A DNA stretch of 64,000 nucleotides, taken from the NCBI GenBank assembly GCA_010645155.1, contig JAAGOF010000023.1, positions 304,421 to 368,420 of the forward strand, given 5' to 3'. This document shows, piece by piece, positions 60,801-64,000 of the stretch. The stretch's first letter is position 1, and every line of letters starts with the position of its first letter. The stretch comes from Tigriopus japonicus. Its lineage: Eukaryota; Arthropoda; Copepoda; Harpacticoida; Harpacticidae. Both the position numbers and the translations under genes were made by a program. The notes below the pieces were generated by a model. It saw only the letters and a program-made list of their open reading frames with translations. It did no database searches and was not told the origin of the DNA.

Positions 60801-61287
60801 CCAACCCCACGGAAAAGAAGAGTACGATAAAAACCCAAACTGTAATCCCCCTCCATAAGAGATCAGTAAGTAAGATCAGCTACCCCGCATTGGAAGAATC
60901 CAAACAGATCGATCCCATCTGGTGGTTTTTGGTTAGCTTGTGGGCTGAGGAGGGCATTGATTTTTGTTCGCTTCCTTCATTGATGTGAATGTTGGCTGTT
61001 GTTGGCTCTGGATCCATCACAACCTGACCCCTAAGTAGGTAAACCACCTGGTTGATGATTGAATTGATCTGATGAAGTCTGAAGAAAGGTCCAGCTCAGG
61101 AAGTACTACATTCAATACAAACCAAAGCTCGGAAGCAGATACCTTTGAACAAATATCCCAATTTGAGCACCAGAGATCCCCATGCCTGGCTTTTTTTGTA
61201 GCATGGTCGGGGGTCCTTCACAAAAAGGCACTGGAATGGATAAAATCACAAACGTTCCTGTTATAGTTGGTTTGGATGAGGGGTATC
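57819..61287. other. Intergenic sequence, mostly unassigned
   Basis: AT-rich. A plus-strand frame at about 60102-60342 reads coding-like (RRERREKEKENPYWESELAL) after a possible TTTCTTGGCAAATAG acceptor. No partner exon found. About 59107-59135 is a short GA-rich (GAGCGAGAGA) simple repeat. Nothing else recognised. Confidence 0.3.
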
Positions 61288-61864
61288 TTATTCGTGGTTC
61301 AATTTGGACTTGAAGCCCGATTTTCCAAGTGAGGAATTAGCTAACGAGTAGTACATTTCGCCCTTGAGCATGAGACCATTTGCGTTCGGAGGCATGCCAC
61401 CCACGCGAATAACCAACCGACCATTATCACCCGGGATTTATTGCCATCCCTCAGAAGAAATGATTCGAACACGTCAATGAATCGCTCAGACTAGAGCTCT
61501 TACCTTAGCGATAACTTTACTAAGACCAAGATTACCGATCGGAATCTCAATGTGAACACTGTAGTAATCCTTGGATCACGGGACCGTTAATCTAGGCATC
61601 ATTGCATTCAACTTCAGATGTGCAAAAGTCTCGCCATAAATGGGGCTCAAAAATTTCCCCCTCAGGAAGTGTAAGACGCTTGGGATGGCGAGGATATGAC
61701 CAATTGACCCCAACAGTGTTGAAAAAAACAATCAGCGACCACAAAATTAATCTTGGAGCCAACGAGTACACAAAAATGAAAATGACCGCCTTCAGCAGAC
61801 GGAAAAATAAAGCGTAGGAGGACACATAATTCATGCACATGAGAATGATCATTAACGCAAACAT
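61288..61864 (-). pseudogene. Broken membrane-protein gene, exons visible
   Basis: On the minus strand, 61864-61592 codes MFALMIILMCMNYVSSYALF with at least two hydrophobic segments and then a soluble part (LTLPEGEIFEPHLWRDFC) to a TAG. A 55-base exon (61558-61504) reads VHIEIPIGNLGLSKVIAK and ends at AAG|GTAAGA. A 54-base intron with acceptor TTTCTTCTGAG leads in phase to 61449, which reads GWQ-stop-IPGDNGRLVIRV and continues GGMPPNANGLMLKGEMYY to a TAA at 61288. The in-frame TAA (61438-61440) sits where a Tyr would fit. The first join was not resolved. Family not recognised. Confidence 0.4.
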
Positions 61865-61916
61865 GGAGTAACCCTTAAGGATATCCGTGGACAACTTGAA
61901 TCATGGACATGATGGT

Positions 61917-62339
61917 TCAAAACATCAACCAAACAAAACATGTCTGAAGATTTTGAAAATGCTCGTGTAGTAATGTTACAGAGGATTGACAAACTAATTG
62001 CATTCTTCTTTTTGATGATGTCTTTGAATGACGTTGCCTTTCAAAGTTGCTCTTGAAATGTTCCCAGTAAGGGTTAGATAGACAGTTCTTTTTCTTAGCA
62101 GAAATCTGCCCTGGCAGACATAGATTTGGTATCAGAGGGATGAAGGAAGTTGATGTGTCTTGTTGACTACTGACGTCGTGTGGGCGTGAAGGGTACGCAA
62201 ATTCTCCGAGTTGCAAATCTTCTCTCATCTTTTGCGTCAGTAACGCCTTTTTCTCCTCCGTTGCTGTTTTTGTCTGACTGACTGATAAATCTGGCAACAC
62301 ATTTTGTTCAGATCTAAAGCCAAGTCCGTGACCAGTCAT
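61917..62339 (-). CDS. Hypothetical protein, possibly N-terminal exon of the broken gene
   Basis: A 140-codon frame with ATG start on the minus strand, 53 bases upstream of the membrane-protein fragment. The first 80 residues look coding (MTGHGLGFRSEQNV, TEEKKALLTQKMREDLQLGE), with hydrophilic, acidic-basic character typical of a cytoplasmic N-terminus. The latter part is less convincing and may be intron. No family recognised and no good donor was found. Confidence 0.3.
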   Translation of the reverse strand: MTGHGLGFRSEQNVLPDLSVSQTKTATEEKKALLTQKMREDLQLGEFAYPSRPHDVSSQQDTSTSFIPLIPNLCLPGQISAKKKNCLSNPYWEHFKSNFERQRHSKTSSKRRMQLVCQSSVTLLHEHFQNLQTCFVWLMF

Positions 62340-64000
62340 TTCAAATGGTTCGAATATTTTACGATGCTAAAAAGACTGAGGGGTCCCAGGTGCAAATATT
62401 GAAGCGACATATTTTTATCTTGTTAACACTCCCTTGGATTTATTTGCTGTAGAAGTGAATCTTGATTGCAAATTAGCGTATTTATGATCATACAAAATAA
62501 AATATTTACCACGCCAGATTCGATTGCACTAACTCAAAAAAGCATAATGATAAGTCTTAAAATTTCTGAACTTTTTTATCATTTTCGGCAGGATCCTGTC
62601 AATTGGAGATGAACAAAAGGCTCTTAGCCGAAACCAAAAATTTCGACCTGTGGAGGGCTTCTGAATTTAAAAAGAAATCTGAAAAATTGCGTTTCAGAGG
62701 TTCATGGACCCATAAATCTTCGACTTTGTTGTTTAACTCCATCCTTTAAAGTGCATAACCTACTTTTGGTAAGCATAACCGAAACCGAAATTTCGGCCGT
62801 AATTTCAACCGAAAGATCTTTTAGTCCATCACTATTTTTATATCACTATTTTTCTTGGCCTTTAAAGTTTAAAATACTCTTTGAATGTCTTGTTTCTTCT
62901 TAGTTAAAGTAGAAAATTTGATTGAGTTACTCTCCAACGTGAAACAAATTAAATTTGCAACCACCCTTAGTTTTAAGCGGTCAAATTGTTTTCTTGAAGA
63001 TGAGCAATGGGAGTGAGGTATGTTTTACCCAAGGTGGGATGGCTTTAAAGAGGTTCCTCATTTTTTGCATTTGTCAGTGGGGATTATTAGCTTTTAAAAT
63101 TTAAACCCTTGCCAATCTGACCACCAACCCTGCTCATGTTTGCTTGTCCATTAAGTGAGTGCTTAGGCAGAATAGTCAAGTGGCCAATGAGGAATTTCAG
63201 CACTTGAAGAGTAGTTCCGATTTCCTCATACCTACAGACAGCACACTAATGTAAGTGAAAAGTGAAAGAACAATATCATAGGTGTTCAATTGCCCAGGGA
63301 CCTCTAAACCTTTTGCAATCAATCAATGAGCATTCTTTTTGACAAAGCATAAAAATGTTCCTAAAGATCATTCTCCGTTTCAATCTCTCAACTGATCTTT
63401 TTTTTGCTAGAAGCCGCAATAAAATGGACTTATGGATCAACACTGAATCAGTCATCTTTTTAGTATAATTTAGAAGTATTTGTCTGTCTATTTTTTCATT
63501 GTACTTTTCCATTTTTCATTTGTTTCTATTTTTTTATCTGTAAATGACCAAGAAACAGTTTGGCTCAATAGAACCTTTAAGGAGTAAAAAAACTAGCTTT
63601 TGTTGACACAAATAATTCAGATATAGCAACTTTCAAACAGAAACAAGAAAGTAGGGAAAAAATAGAATCACGTTTAGTTAATTAGTTGTCATTTCATCCA
63701 TGCCCGATTTGTCAAGAGAAAAATATTTTACTCCAAGGTGTTTGCCAAAATCTGAACGCTTTTCAAATTCAAAATCAATTTACATCCGTTTCAACTTATA
63801 AGTTGAAGTATATCGAATATCAGAGACATCTGGTGGTATATTTTTCAAAAGAAGTACAAAGAGAATGTCAATTGGTTACATGAAAGACATTATTGAGCAT
63901 GAAAACTACCATTGTACGACAGTCGAGATGGTTCTTACATGAGTCCTCCTTGGCCATTTTTTCTCCTGTTCCGGCACCCCATGTGCTCAAATTTGAATGC
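62340..64000. other. Right-edge sequence, no gene recognised
   Basis: AT-rich. Contains the second copy of the TAGTGRTGGACT repeat and short open frames. Nothing else supported. Confidence 0.35.
62764..62833 (-). repeat. Interspersed repeat end (TAGTGRTGGACT family), copy B
   Basis: The reverse complement reads TAGTGATGGACTAAAAG, then GGCCGAAATTTCGGTTTCG, then GTTATGCTTACCAAAA, the same order as copy A at 103-165. About 62626-62650 holds a further GCCGAAAC...ATTTCG echo, so the element probably extends left. Confidence 0.5.

Noticed and set aside
1..64000. CRISPR arrays, operons, phage or bacterial genes
   Set aside because: None seen. Introns, poly(A) signals and metazoan families show eukaryotic nuclear DNA, and the tandem repeats have no spacer structure.

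Overview
This is eukaryotic, animal-type genomic DNA. Genes are sparse, AT-rich sequence separates them, introns are GT-AG, and the 3' ends carry AATAAA signals. The recognisable proteins are all metazoan: an animal haem peroxidase, a nonA/NONO-type RNA-binding protein, a pecanex-like 4 protein, an MsrA with an animal-type SECIS element, and a possible Rab3/RIM-type active-zone protein. Two long single-exon genes, some very short candidate introns and many hAT-type miniature elements fit an arthropod, perhaps a crustacean such as a copepod. The species assignment is inference only.

Layout. 1-5.6 kb: non-coding, with one hAT miniature element and an unidentified minus-strand open frame. 5.65-7.88 kb: a complete intronless secreted haem peroxidase. 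7.9-24 kb: gene-poor and rich in repeats (a palindromic element with twin hairpins, a 23-bp minisatellite, a hAT element with perfect 8-bp target duplications, a 205-bp foldback element, a 49-bp snapback insertion and a structured GC-rich patch). 24.16-30.37 kb (minus): a three-exon nonA/NONO/SFPQ homologue whose first intron holds a 963-bp hAT element. 32.1-34.2 kb (plus): a methionine sulfoxide reductase A gene with an in-frame TGA exactly at the catalytic cysteine and a form-2 SECIS-like hairpin in the 3' UTR, hence a probable selenoprotein. 35.24-39.26 kb (plus): pecanex-like 4 in one exon. 40.71 kb onward (plus): a first coding exon with two RIM-like Rab-binding helices, and possible further exons near 51-53 kb. 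41.3-64 kb is otherwise mostly intron or intergenic, with a second TAGGGCTCGG hAT copy, an inverted coding-like repeat, and minus-strand decayed gene fragments near 57.5 and 61.3-62.3 kb.

The genes do not form a pathway. The peroxidase and MsrA are both redox enzymes but are unlinked in organisation. The strongest result is the Sec-MsrA: the TGA position, the intact reading frame after it, the conserved exon joins and the SECIS-like hairpin between stop codon and poly(A) signal all support each other.
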